The position numbers and the translations under genes are program-made. Below, one piece after another: positions 1-11,600 of a stretch of 64,000 nt of DNA. The stretch is taken from contig JAEOTB010000054.1 of assembly GCA_016840065.1 (NCBI GenBank), positions 1 to 64,000 of the forward strand, given 5' to 3'. This DNA is from Candidatus Hermodarchaeota archaeon (GTDB lineage Archaea; Asgardarchaeota; Hermodarchaeia; Hermodarchaeales; Hermodarchaeaceae). A model generated the notes under the pieces. That model made no database searches. It was not told the DNA's origin and saw only the letters and a list, made by a program, of their open reading frames with translations. Positions within the stretch are counted from its first letter, which is position 1. Each line of letters opens with the position of its first letter.

Positions 1-141
1 ACAGGCGGTGACTCCCTAATCAATATAGTTGCAGGATATGAGGGAATCATCTGCGGCTTCAGTGCCATCTACTTGGCTATGGCTGAGGTCTTGAACGAGA
101 CCTACGGAAAGGACGTCATGCCCATCGGACGCGTCAACTAG
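1..141 (+). CDS. GPR1/FUN34/YaaH-family acetate transporter, C-terminal end (partial)
   Basis: The window opens inside this gene; only the last 46 codons and a TAG stop are visible. The peptide has the features of the last helix and tail of GPR1/FUN34/YaaH (SatP-like) carriers: a Gly-rich helix with [10 protein letters not shown], then [18 protein letters not shown]. Members of the family are six-helix inner-membrane proteins linked to uptake of acetate or other small monocarboxylates. The family assignment rests on this short tail alone, so it is likely but not certain. A T7 run about 50 bases past the stop probably ends the transcript, and the next gene is convergent. Confidence 0.72.
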   Translation, partial: TGGDSLINIVAGYEGIICGFSAIYLAMAEVLNETYGKDVMPIGRVN

Positions 142-187
142 GATATAGTTGTGAGAAATGGACTGGGAGTTAATCCGGTCCTCCTCT

Positions 188-197
188 CTCTTTTTTT
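188..197 (+). terminator. T-rich transcription stop after the transporter gene
   Basis: A pyrimidine stretch ending in seven T residues (191-197) lies between the convergent stops at 141 and 207. Archaeal RNA polymerase commonly terminates at such T runs. No strong stem-loop is visible. The assignment rests on position and base composition only. Confidence 0.4.
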
Positions 198-206
198 GGA
201 ATCCGA

Positions 207-1394
207 TTAGAAGGCTGCTTTGACCTTTTGTCCGAGTTTCTTTCCTAGTTCGAAGCAGCGTTTGAGGTCTTCTTCTGTTGGTCGCCACTTAACATCTAGG
301 GGGTCGAGTACTTCGCCGAATTTCATTGCGGTGAGTTGTTTGGTTATGTCGCTTGTTGCGCCGCCTCCCCAGCCATACGAGCCAAAGGCTACACCAATCT
401 TGTCTGTTGGGCGTAGGTGCTTGATGTATGGCATGAAGGCTTGGGTGGGATAGTATGGATCTACGTTGTAGGTCATTGCCCCTACTGCGATGGCTTTTGC
501 TTCCATCGCTGCGCCTTGTATCCGGCTGTGGGGGTCTCGTTCGAGGTCGAAGATTTCGCAGGGAACGCCTGTGCTGGCTACGCCTTCTCGGATTGCGTGA
601 GCCATCTTTCTTGTGGAACCCCACACAGTTGAGTAAACAACCAAGGCTTGTGGCTTCTCGGGGCTGCTAGACCAGCGTTTGTAGATTTCGACGATTTTCC
701 CGAGGTCCTTGCGCCAGATGAGCCCGTGGGAGGGGGCGATAATCTTGATGGGTACGTCCTTTGTCTTTTCCAGTGCTTTGAGAACTGGGCGGGCGTTCCA
801 GCGTACGATGTAGCTGTAGTAGGAACGGAGCGGCTCATACCATTCCTCAACCTGGTCAGCGAAGCGCTGGGAGGAAGCTATCTGCATCCCAAAGGCGTCA
901 TTACTGAAGAGGAGCTGTTCCTCTACGAGATAGCTTACCATGGTCTCTGGCCAATGAACCATCGGTACTGCTACAAACTGTAGCGTCCGCTTACCAAGGC
1001 TAAGTGTTCCTCCATCCTCTACAATCTTGTAGGGGAAATCTATACCAGGATAGTGAGCGCTGAGATATTCTGCACCCCGTTTAGAGGTTACAATCTTTGC
1101 TTTGGGCGCAACTTCAATCAAACGAGCATAAGAGGCAGAGTGGTCCGGCTCAACATGTTGACAAATAATATAGTCGATTTTTGCCGGATCTATAATGGTT
1201 CGAATTCTGTCCAACAATTCATCAGTGAAGTTTGGTGCTACCGTGTCGATGAGTGTAATCTTCTCGTCAATAATCAAATAAGCATTGTAGGTGCCGCCAC
1301 GAGGTGTCCAGAGTCCGTGGAAGTCTCTGAGCATCCAGTCTATTGCACCAACCCAATATACACCTTTAACAAGTTCAACTTTTTCTGTGGGCAT
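207..1394 (-). CDS. fprA: Flavodiiron protein (FprA-type A flavoprotein)
   Basis: A 395-residue two-domain flavodiiron protein that reduces O2 to water and/or NO to N2O in the cytoplasm. In methanogen homologues the electron donor is F420H2. The N-terminal metallo-beta-lactamase-like domain keeps all expected diiron ligands: H80, E82 and D84 in HVEPDHS, H147 in VHWPET, D166 in FSNDAFG and H223 in PSHGLIW. The C-terminal flavodoxin domain starts near residue 250 with YSTVWGSTRKMA as the FMN phosphate loop and has SYGWGGGAT near residue 340. Length is normal for the short class A form, with no rubredoxin extension. The ATG start is preceded by a good GGAGG Shine-Dalgarno sequence. The likely role is protection of an anaerobe from oxygen; donor and substrate preference cannot be read from sequence. 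Confidence 0.95.
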   Translation of the reverse strand: MPTEKVELVKGVYWVGAIDWMLRDFHGLWTPRGGTYNAYLIIDEKITLIDTVAPNFTDELLDRIRTIIDPAKIDYIICQHVEPDHSASYARLIEVAPKAKIVTSKRGAEYLSAHYPGIDFPYKIVEDGGTLSLGKRTLQFVAVPMVHWPETMVSYLVEEQLLFSNDAFGMQIASSQRFADQVEEWYEPLRSYYSYIVRWNARPVLKALEKTKDVPIKIIAPSHGLIWRKDLGKIVEIYKRWSSSPEKPQALVVYSTVWGSTRKMAHAIREGVASTGVPCEIFDLERDPHSRIQGAAMEAKAIAVGAMTYNVDPYYPTQAFMPYIKHLRPTDKIGVAFGSYGWGGGATSDITKQLTAMKFGEVLDPLDVKWRPTEEDLKRCFELGKKLGQKVKAAF

Positions 1395-1501
1395 TCAGTG
1401 AACCCTCCATGAAACTTGGGGATTTACAGCACATAATTGAATGTTCTATATTTATTACTATTCATCTTACATACTGCAAAGATGTTTAGGAGTTTTTGTT
1501 T

Positions 1502-2608
1502 ATGTCAAAGCAGCCTCTGATGATGGTGCCAGGCCCGGTGTGCTGTAGTTCGAGTGTGCTTCAGGCACTGGCAAATCAACCCTTGCATCCTATGGACCCA
1601 CAATATGTTGAGGTGTTCCAGCGCGTGTTCAAGGGTATGCGCAAGGTCTTTGGTGCACCCAATGGACAGCCGGTGTTACTCAACGGGGGAGGGTTACTTG
1701 CCCTCGAGTCGGCCTGTGCTAGCCTGCTTGAACCCAATGACGAAGTGTTGGTTGTTGATAACGGGTTTTTCGGCAAGATGTTCACACAAATCATCAAATG
1801 TCATGTAAGACATGTAACAGTCCTTACTGCCCCTCTAGGTGAACGGGTCACAACAGAGAAGGTCGAAGAAAAACTAGGAAAGGGAAGGTTCCGGGTACTC
1901 GCCTTTAGCCACGTCGAAACCAGCAGCAGTGTCAAGGCACAAATCAAAGAGCTGGCAGCAACGGCACAAGCTCACGGAGCTTTAACAATAGTAGACGGCG
2001 TTTCTGCTGTCGGTGGTGAAACCGTAGAACAGGAGGCGTGGGGAGTGGACTTGTACTGTGCTAGCACCCAGAAAGCATTAGCTGCACCCCCAGGGCTTAC
2101 CTTACTCATGTTGGGTCCCCAAGCCCTAGAGGCACTTGAGAACCGGAAAACACCAGTAAATGGCTTCTATCTTGATTTACGAAAATGGGTCGACTCGATG
2201 CGGTCTTATGAGGAAGGTGGTCCTCCAAGGCTGGTGTCCACCCCATCAACGAATCTCGTGATGGCACTGGCTACTGCTCTAAACGATATCACAACAGAAG
2301 GAATATCAAATAGGGTTCAGCGTCACCGGAAAATCGCTGAAGCAATGCGTAGTGGTCTTGTGGCTCACGGTCTTGCTCTTGTGCCAAAGCATTCTAGCTT
2401 CTTCGCAAACACCGTGACTGCGGCATACGCGCCTGAAAGAACGCAAGCTACTCACCTTGTCAAGCAGATAGCTCAGCAGGGTGTGTTGATTGCTCCGGGA
2501 ATCGGGGAATACAGGAATCAACTCGTAAGAATTGGTCACATGGGCGGCGTGACGATGGAGGATGTGAAGACCACCCTCAGCGCAGTTGGTCAAGCCATCA
2601 ATCGCTAG
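1502..2608 (+). CDS. Class V PLP-dependent aminotransferase (alanine-glyoxylate/serine-pyruvate type)
   Basis: A fold-type I PLP enzyme of the class V aminotransferase family, about 368 residues. It starts with the family N-terminus MMVPGPV, has the Gly-rich segment LLNGGGLLALE, the aspartate in IVDGVSAVGG and the Schiff-base lysine in STQKALAAPPG. C-terminal features GIGEYRNQLVRIGHMG are typical of alanine-glyoxylate and serine-pyruvate transaminases. Substrates cannot be fixed from sequence. The ORF track starts at a TTG (1496), but AGGAG at 1488-1492 sits 9 bases before the ATG at 1502, so I prefer the ATG. It is divergent from the flavodiiron gene across a ~107-base promoter region containing a TATA-like CTATATTTATT. 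It ends 5 bases before the convergent stop of the giant gene. Confidence 0.9.
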   Translation: MSKQPLMMVPGPVCCSSSVLQALANQPLHPMDPQYVEVFQRVFKGMRKVFGAPNGQPVLLNGGGLLALESACASLLEPNDEVLVVDNGFFGKMFTQIIKCHVRHVTVLTAPLGERVTTEKVEEKLGKGRFRVLAFSHVETSSSVKAQIKELAATAQAHGALTIVDGVSAVGGETVEQEAWGVDLYCASTQKALAAPPGLTLLMLGPQALEALENRKTPVNGFYLDLRKWVDSMRSYEEGGPPRLVSTPSTNLVMALATALNDITTEGISNRVQRHRKIAEAMRSGLVAHGLALVPKHSSFFANTVTAAYAPERTQATHLVKQIAQQGVLIAPGIGEYRNQLVRIGHMGGVTMEDVKTTLSAVGQAINR

Positions 2609-2613
2609 TCATT

Positions 2614-5600
2614 CTATCCTCCGAATGCTGCTCGGAGCGATTGGTAGACTGCATCTCTTTCTTCCTTTGACATGGCCTTGAGCCGTTCAATGAGATCCGC
2701 TTTCTCTTCTTCTTGGAGTCCGGGGATTTTGTCAAGTTCCTGACGAATTGCCACTTCCAGGCTTGGCACCTCAGGCTCAGGGGGCTCTATCGGTGGTTCT
2801 AGGGGTTCCACTTCTTCGATATCTATTGGCTCGGGGGGTTCTAAGGGCACATCGGTGTCTGGTTCTGTAGTGGGTGTTGGTTCAGTAGGTACTGGTTCTG
2901 CTGGCTCTAGTGGTGTAACAGGTTCTGCGGGTTCTATTGGTGTTTCGACTTCAGGTTCTAGTGGTGTGATCGGCTCAGAGGGCTCAACCGGCACGGATGG
3001 TTCAACAGGCTCTGGTATAGGCTCTGGCTCATCAGGTTCAACGAATTCTGTAGATTCAGTTACTTCCGGCTCTGTTTCAGGTTCATCCTCAGGCTCAGGT
3101 TGCTCCTCCACAACTTCAGGCTCAGGTTCAGGCTCTTCATCCTCAATTGGTGGAGGTGGCTCGTCTGGTATCGACGGTTCCTCGATTGGCTCAGTTGGTT
3201 CAACTGGCTCAGGTTGCTGTTCAGGTTCTGATGGAGTATCTGTGCGGCGTGTGAGGGGATCCATCCTACGCTCGCTCATCTGGCGGCGCAAATCGTCGAG
3301 GAACCATACCCTGTCTGTCCGGGGTATCTTCATCATTTGTCTTGCCAGTTCAGATCTTTCAGCTGGGCTAAGACCAGAAATCGCTTCAAGTTGGACCAGG
3401 ATGTCTTCTTCAGAGTCACTTACTTCCTCGATGGTTGTTGTGACTGGAACAATGGCGGGTTGTACGGGGATGTCTATCTGGTCGAAGGCTTGGCGAACGC
3501 TCTTGCTCATGATTGCGTCGCGTGTACGGATTCTGTCACGGTCCTTACTGCTAAGCTCAAAGGAGCCTTCTCGGCCAACCTTCCGGGCAAGCCTTCGTAG
3601 GCGGCGAACTTCAGGTGGAACTGAGAGCATCCTCGTCCAGAGTAGCCAGAATAGGACGATGATTATGAGGATGACAGCGAGAGCGATTCCGCCGTTTATC
3701 ATCATGTTCATTAGTGGATTGTGTTCGAAGAAGAAGCCCACTTGGAGTTCAGAAGAGCTATAATCTTGCTTCACTGCTGTGAATGTCACCATACCCTGAC
3801 TTGGTGCAGGTCCAAAGACGGATACGATATAGTAGCCTGGACGTCCCGTGTCTTCTACAACTGAAACAGATGTGGAAGACAGACTACCAGAGAAGCTTAT
3901 TTCTATGGTTGCGTTTGTGACGCCGCAGATGTGGTAAGTATCGTTTAGGTAAAATTCGAAACTATAACTCTGACCGACGTAGAACATGTTGTCCGCTGGA
4001 AACAGTCCTAACGACTCGGCTGTCCAGTCTAGTAACACTGGAATGGGTGTAACTGAGAGGCTGCGTGAAAACTCTGCCTGCTGATGGTAGTCAAGGTCGA
4101 AGGTGAATTGGATTTCTGCGTCTTCATAGAAAGTCAATGGGAATTCAACGCGCCAGTATCCTGTCAAGCTGTCGAAGGAGAAGTCTTCATGAGCGGTGGA
4201 ATACTGTGAGGCTCCAAGAGCACCCATAACATCGGTGAGTGTAACATTCGAGTAATCGGCGAACCAGACCACGACGACAAGAGTGTCATGGATTGGAGCG
4301 TCCCAGCTGCTAAGAGTATAATCGATACTCACATTGTATAGGACTCCATCAATCTCTCGAAGTGTGTAGGCACCGATTATTTCATACTGGGTTTCACGAG
4401 GAGTAACAGTCAAGGATATGATTTCCTCATCATAGGCGTACCTTTGTTGGGTTTCATGAGTGATTACGAGCTGGTAGGTCTTGGGGATGTCGGAGGTCAC
4501 AAGCACTGTCGTGTAGTACCCAAGTGTTCCATTGGAGGTGAGGGAGCCTGAATGGGTTCCCCAAGTAAAGGCTAGCGTGCTACCGTCAATGCCTAGAGAT
4601 GTTTGAGAGTCTCCCAGGAATACGGTTAACTCGACTGAATCACCATACTGGCTGGTAATGGTCGATGATTCTACGGTAATTTCACAAGGTTTGTAATCAA
4701 GGGTAATTACAAAGAGGGTTGTCTGAAGCTCATAGTTGGTCGCATAGGCATAGATTAGAATCTGGTAGGGTCGGGCAGCCCACTCGGATTCAGAGGTGTT
4801 TAACCAGCACTCATAGTAGCCACTAGTAGCGTTTAGTAACAGAGTTTCTATTGGAAGTGATCCGTTGTATGCAGTTAGGGTAGCACCAGTAATTGTGCTT
4901 CCTCCTGAAACATTGTAGATCACCCGTAGCTGAATCATGGTGTCAAGGTAGGTGGTTATTGTTGATGTATCACCAGCTGGTATGTCGATTACTGTGCTAA
5001 CAGGATGAATTGTGAGGGTGTAGGTGAGAAGTGGTGTGGTGTAGTTGCTACCCATCGTCACCTGGACCGCGATTACGTAGGTCTGTGCATTCACATCGCT
5101 TGTGTTCAGTAAGACATAGTAGAAGCCGCCACTCAGCTCAACAAGCCAATCTGATGGTAGGCTCGCCCAGGTGAAGTTCACCTGCCCACTAGTTATCGGG
5201 AGACCTGTGTGATTACTTGAAAGGTAGACTGTGATATTGAATTGGTCAAGGTAGTAGCATTCTGAGGTAAGACCTGATGGATCGACACGGTCAATTTGGA
5301 GTATGTGGGGCCTTATCTGTAGGTCGATTCGGCGCTCTTGGCTAAGATAGTTAGACTTGTTAGCCATCAATGTGATGCTCCATTCCATCGCGGAGAGAAG
5401 AGAGGTGTCAATGGTGATGTTCCAGCTACCGTCGAGGTTCAGAGTTGCAGTGAAGGAGAGGGCTGGATCCAAGGACCAGAGACCTGAATCAGTCTGGTTG
5501 ACCCCAGTATAGAGGTCATAGTACCAGGCAGTGATGTTCAGCTTCATGCCATAGTAGACGATTTCATGTTGTACCCAGTCGAGTAAGGTAGTAACTTCTG

Positions 5601-8600
5601 TGATGCGAGCTGAAACCTGGTGAGTGGCTGAAGAGTAGTAAGGTGGTACTGGCGGCGAGGAAGGCCAGGTCATATTGATTTGGAATACATAGGTGCCTAC
5701 ATCCAGATCCATGTAGCCGTGAATGGTGACCACATAGACTCCGCTCAGGTGAGAGGAGTTGTCCAGTGACCAGAAGGTGGAATTGAACCCCGGTATATCA
5801 GCACAGCCTATCTCGAAACCGACCAAGAGGGAGGAGTTGTCAATGGGGTTGCCCCCGTCAGTCTCAAAGTGAAGTGTGATATTGATGTCAGACTGGTAAG
5901 AAACCGCACTTGGTGCATCAGAATAGAGAACCGTCGCTGTCCCTGTGACGCGGCAGGAGAAGACACTGGTTGCGTTTGCATAGAATGGAGCGTTTCCACC
6001 GACCCACGATACGTTGACCTGGAAGTCGAGGAATTCATAGATAGCTCCAAGCTGACTTGCATTAATGCGAATCTGGAACTCGTAAGTAGGATTAGTGGTT
6101 GCGTTCTCCACTACATATTCGGTCAGTAGTTCTGCACCAGTTGTGGCATTGCATACAATTATGCTGACATAGCCGCCCCTGGTGATGTTATCGTTGTTCC
6201 AACCACTAATCGAATCCCTGTAGTTAAGGTACACCACGATGTCATCGGCATATCCTGTATCAGTTGGGTAGGTTTGGACAACCGTGGTGGGGCGCTCCTC
6301 TGAAATCAAGTAGGCTTCAACCCACTGCTCCTCGTAATTGGGAGTAGCGGCATCCCACTCAGCGGAGATGTTGACCCACCACCTACCAGGGTAGGGTGTG
6401 AGGCTAGAGTTGAGAGTGATTTCATAGACGCCGTTGCCCAGATGGTTCACCGAGTAGTTACTGGGTGTCAGCGTCCAGCCAAGGCTGCCGTTCGTTGTGA
6501 CATATATGTGGTCCACGTTTGGAATACCATCCAGGTTCTGGGTGCTATCATCATCAAGAACCTTGTATATGACCTGGAAGACAAAGTTCTCCTCAAAGGC
6601 CACTTCATCAACTGGGGGACGCTCTAGCTCTGTGTAGACTGTTCGTACATGGAAAGTAATCTCAGAAATTGAGGCATTATCGTACTGGCTGCTGGGAGCG
6701 ATGGCATCAACCTGAATCTTGTAGCTGCCGATGTCCAGAGATGCATTGATAGTTATGAGATAGTAGGTGCCATAATCCGCCACTGTATAGTTGACATCGA
6801 GGACAAGGACAAGACCATCGAGTCCAGTTACATTCAAGGTGGCACTAGGAATGAAGTCTCCGTTGAACTGGCTTTCACCATCCAACACAAGGTAGTAGAG
6901 AGTGATATTCACATCGTCACCATAAGGCGTGCTGGAAACCTGGTTGTAAATCATGGTGGTAATCAGCGGACGAACCGTCATCACCAGACCCACAATCTGG
7001 CCATCCTCATAGTAGGCATGGGGGCTTGCCATGCTAATGGTGAAGGAGTGTTCGCCAACACTGCTCAACATCGTGGTAGTGAAGGTGATGGTATAGTTAC
7101 CGTCACCGTGATCGGTAACGAAGAAATCGGTTCCTAAGCTCCAGCCAGAAATCGATATTACTCCATTAGCGATGACTTGAGTGTCATTCGCGCTCACCGA
7201 ATCATCAACTTGGTACTGCACCACCAAGGTACCGTTCTCACCCCAAGGCACCGAGGAGGGTGGCGTGTAGAGGAAGGATATCGCGAGGGTGCGTATTGTA
7301 ACCTTGGTATTCACAACTCCGTCATTATACTCCAGGGTCGTTTCGATTGTAATCTGTACTGAGTGCTGTCCAAGGGACCAGGAGGAAGACTGGAGATAAA
7401 CCAGGTACTCGCCCTCAGATACATTGTACACGTAGGTGCCCCAGTGAGTCGTGTTATAGATTACACTGCTATAGCCTGAGCAGCTGATGGTAAGCTGGAC
7501 GACAGAACCGTTAAGGGCTTCACCCGTATCACTGTCGTTCACCCGGAGTGTAAACCAGGTATTGTTCTGATACGGAATGGAAGAAATCGGGTCAATGATA
7601 CCAACAATACTATGCTTACGGATGGTGACCGTAACCAAGCCCCAGCCAATATCAAAGAGGGTTAGATCATTGGGGAAGACAGTAACATTCAAGGTATGCA
7701 CAGTTAGCGTCCAGCCCTCCGCAGAGAGAAGGAAGGAAACCGAATAGTTAATCGCTGGCAGATTGGGATAGGAGGCTTCACTACCCGTAGTGTTGATGTA
7801 GTTAAGGTAGAGCGAAGCATTGATGACACCACCAACATCAGCGTCCTCCCACGAAACAGTAATGTTCACAGTCCCATCAGCTGGAACTGGGCTAGGAGGC
7901 GTGACTACCACGTTCACACGGTGCCCACGGATGACAACCGTCACACTACCACTAGCATCGCTGTAGTTGCGCGGGCCAGTGGTCGCATAAACACTAATGC
8001 TAAGGCTGTAGCCAGCATTCACCGACCAACCATCAGTATCCAAAGAGAAGGAGAAGACCCCAGTAAAGACCTGATCGCCGCCAACTGGACACCCAGAGAC
8101 AGTCACGTTAACCAAGTTGCTCGCGTCTAGGATACTGCCAGTGTCAAGGTCCAGCCACAAAAGCACTATTGACGTATTCTGACCCCACGGAGTAGGTTCA
8201 GGAGTCTGAATAGAAACCGACGTATAATGCAGACGAATCACAACAGTAACCGTCGAGCTGCTATTCTGATAGAAACCCAAGCTAGCATTCGCAACCACCA
8301 TGATGGTCAAGCTGTAGGAGCCCACCGACCACGAATCAGTGTCAAGCGTGAAACTCAGACTAGCAAAGGACTGATCACCGCCCACTGGACAGTTCGAGAC
8401 AATCACCAAGGAAAGGTTGCCACTCGGCACATCTGAGCTACCCAAGTCCAGGTCCAACCAGTCAACGGACATGCTGGTATTGAAGTCAAAGGGAGTCTGC
8501 TCGGGCGGCGAAGCGACGGTTTGAGTCTGGTGAGCCCGGATGGTCACAGTCACCGAGCCCGTTCCCGTATCATAGGAGGAGTTCCCATAGACCGTTACTG

Positions 8601-11600
8601 TCAAATCAAACGAGCCGACACTCCAATTAGCGGTCTCCAAGGAGAAGCTCAAGCTACCCGTGAACACTTGGTTCCCCCCTGTCGGACAGTCAGAGATAGT
8701 AATGTTAACCAAAGCCGAGACTGGGATGGCTTCACCAGTGTCGATGTCAATCCAGTACACCACTAAGCTGGTATTTACACCCCAAGCAGTCTGGGATGGA
8801 GGATCAAGAGTGACACTGACATAGTGTACCCGGATAGTGATGGTAACTGTATAGCTGTCGATGTCATAGAGTTGTGGTGACATGTCTGGGAAGACCGTGA
8901 CAACAACCTGGTACGCCCCAACGCTCCAAGCCTCAGTATCCAGGGTGAAGCTGAGGACGCCAGCAAAGGTCTGATTACCCCCAACAGGACAGTTCGAGAC
9001 GGTCACGTTATCAACATTGAGGGCAGCGATAGTAGTGCCTGTATCAAGGTCGTTCCAGGTAACTGTTATCGATGTGTTCTGACCTCGACCTGTCGCTGGA
9101 GGAGTGGCTGCTACTACCTCAACGCGGTGGACGCGAATCACCACAGTGACACTACCGCTGGCATCGGTGTAGTTCCGAGGGCCAGTCAGAGCATACACAT
9201 CCACGGTCAGAGTGTAGCCAGCACTAATGGACCAAGAATCAGTATCAAGAACTGGAGACAAGGTGCCAGAGAATGACTGATCGCCCCCAACAGGACAACC
9301 AGAGATCGTCACATTGTCAAGGCTAGAGGTACCAAGAATCGCACCAGTATCCAAGTCCATCCAGGTAATTACTAGTGTAGTGTTAAAGCCCCACGGAGTC
9401 GAATCAGGGGTCTGAACAACAATCGCAGTGTAATGTACCCGAATCACAACAGTGACTGTAGAGCTGCTGTTCTGGTAAAAGCCCAAGGTACCGTTGGCAT
9501 AGATGGTCACTGTTAGCAGGTATGTTCCCACGGTCCAATTATCCGTGATTAAAGTGAAGCTTAGACTGTTGAAGGACTGGTCGCCACCAGTTGGGCAACT
9601 CGACACTACGACCAAGGATAGGTTACCGCTGGGCACATCACTGCTACCCGAATCCAGATCCGTCCACTGAATAGAAAGGCTGGTATTAAAGTCGAAGGGA
9701 GTCTGCTCAGGTGGCGAGGTAATGGTTTGGGTCTGGTGGGCCCGGATAGTCACTGTGACAGAACCCGAACCAGTGTCATAGGAGGAGTTCCCGTAGACAG
9801 TAACTGTAAGGCCAAAGGAGCCCACACTCCAGTTCTGTGTAAAGAGTGCAAAGCTCAAGCTACCAGTAAAGGTCTGGTTACCGCCCGTTGGGCAACCAGA
9901 GATAGTAATATTATCAAGGGCCGAGACAGGGATAGCCTCACCAGTGTCCACATCAACCCAGTAAACAACGAGACTCGTGTTTGAGCCCCATGGTGTCTGG
10001 GCTGGAGGATCAAGGGTGACGCTCGTATAATGAACTCGTATTGTGACTGTTACTGTGTAGCTGTCAATGTCATAAAGCTGGGGTGACATGTCAGGGAAGA
10101 CTGTCACAACGACTTGGTAGTCTCCCACACTCCATGCTTCGGTATCCAGGGTGAAGCTAAGGACACCAGCGAAAGTCTGATTACCCCCGACCGGGCAATT
10201 CGAAACCGTCGCATTATCCACATTAACACTTGCGATAGTGGTGCCTGTGTCTAAGTCATTCCAGGTCACAGTGATGGAGGTGTTTTGGCCCCGACCTGTA
10301 GGTGAGGGTGTAGCAACGATTACCTCAGTCCGGTGGATTCGTATTACCACAGTAAGACTACCGCTTGAATCATCATAGTATCGAGGACCAGTAGTGGCAT
10401 AGGCCGTCACGGTTAAGCTGTAGCCTACGCTGATAGACCAGGAGTCAGTATCTAAGGTCGGTGTGAAGGACCCGGTGAAGGTCTGATCGCCGCCTACAGG
10501 GCAACCTGAAACAGTGATGTTCTGAAGATTACTGGTGTCCAAGATGGTGCTGGTGTCGAGGTCAATCCACTGAATGCTAAGCGATGTATTGAAGCCCCAT
10601 GGAGTCGGGTTAGGTGTCTGAACGACAACCGCAGTAAAGTGAATCCTGATAATCACAGTGACTGTACTGCTACTATTCAGGTAGAATCCAAGACTGGCAC
10701 TGGCATTAACCGAAACCGTCAGAACATATGTACCAGTTACCCAGCTATCCGTGTCCAAATCGAAGCTGAGACTGGAGAATGATTGATCACCACCAACAGG
10801 ACAACCTGAGACAACAACAGAGCTCAGGTTCCCACCAGGAACATCAGAGCTACCCAGGTCCAAATCCAACCAGTCAACCGACATGCTAGTATTGAAGTCA
10901 AAGGGAGTCTGCTGCGGCGGTGAAACAACTGTCTGGGTTTGGTGGGCACGGATAGTCACTGTGACGGTGCCGCTGTCGTCACTGTATGAGGTGTTGCCAT
11001 AGACCCAGACTGTGAGGGAGTATCCGCCGACACCCCAATCCTCCGTGTCAAGCTCGAAGCTCAGACTACTAGTAAATACCTGGTCGCCGCCCACTGGGCA
11101 TCCGGTGACGGTGATGTTGTCCAGGGCGTCAACCGGGATAGAGGTGCTTGTGTCGGTGTCTACCCAATTGACCTCCAAGCTAGTATTGGTGCCCCACGGG
11201 CTCTGGTCTGGAGGATTAACTGTTGCGCTCACGTAATGATTACGGATAGTGATTGTAACCTGATAGGAGTCAACCTCGTACAACTGAGGTGACATGACAG
11301 GATAGATAGTCACCGTGACGAGATGGCTACCCACACCCCAATCATCAGTGACCAGGATGAAGGAGAGGCTACCAGTGAAGGACTGATTACCACCCACTGG
11401 GCAATCCGACACGGTAACATTGTCCAAGTTGACGACATTGATTGTGGTGCCCGTGTCAAGATCATTCCAGGTCAACGTGACAGAGGTATTTAGACCCCAA
11501 CCAGTCGGAGCAGGAGTAGAAACGATGACCTCAACCCGGTGAATCTCGATGACAACAGTCACGCTACCCGAAGCATCACTGTAATTTCTAGGACCAGTCG

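Noticed and set aside
16-288. 90-residue minus-strand ORF at the window start
   Set aside because: It overlaps the clear transporter tail and the flavodiiron 3' end in another frame.
2855-3763. 302-residue Ser/Gly-rich plus-strand ORF
   Set aside because: It is the exact antisense of the Pro/Glu-rich tail of the giant protein; its composition is a mirror of that low-complexity stretch.
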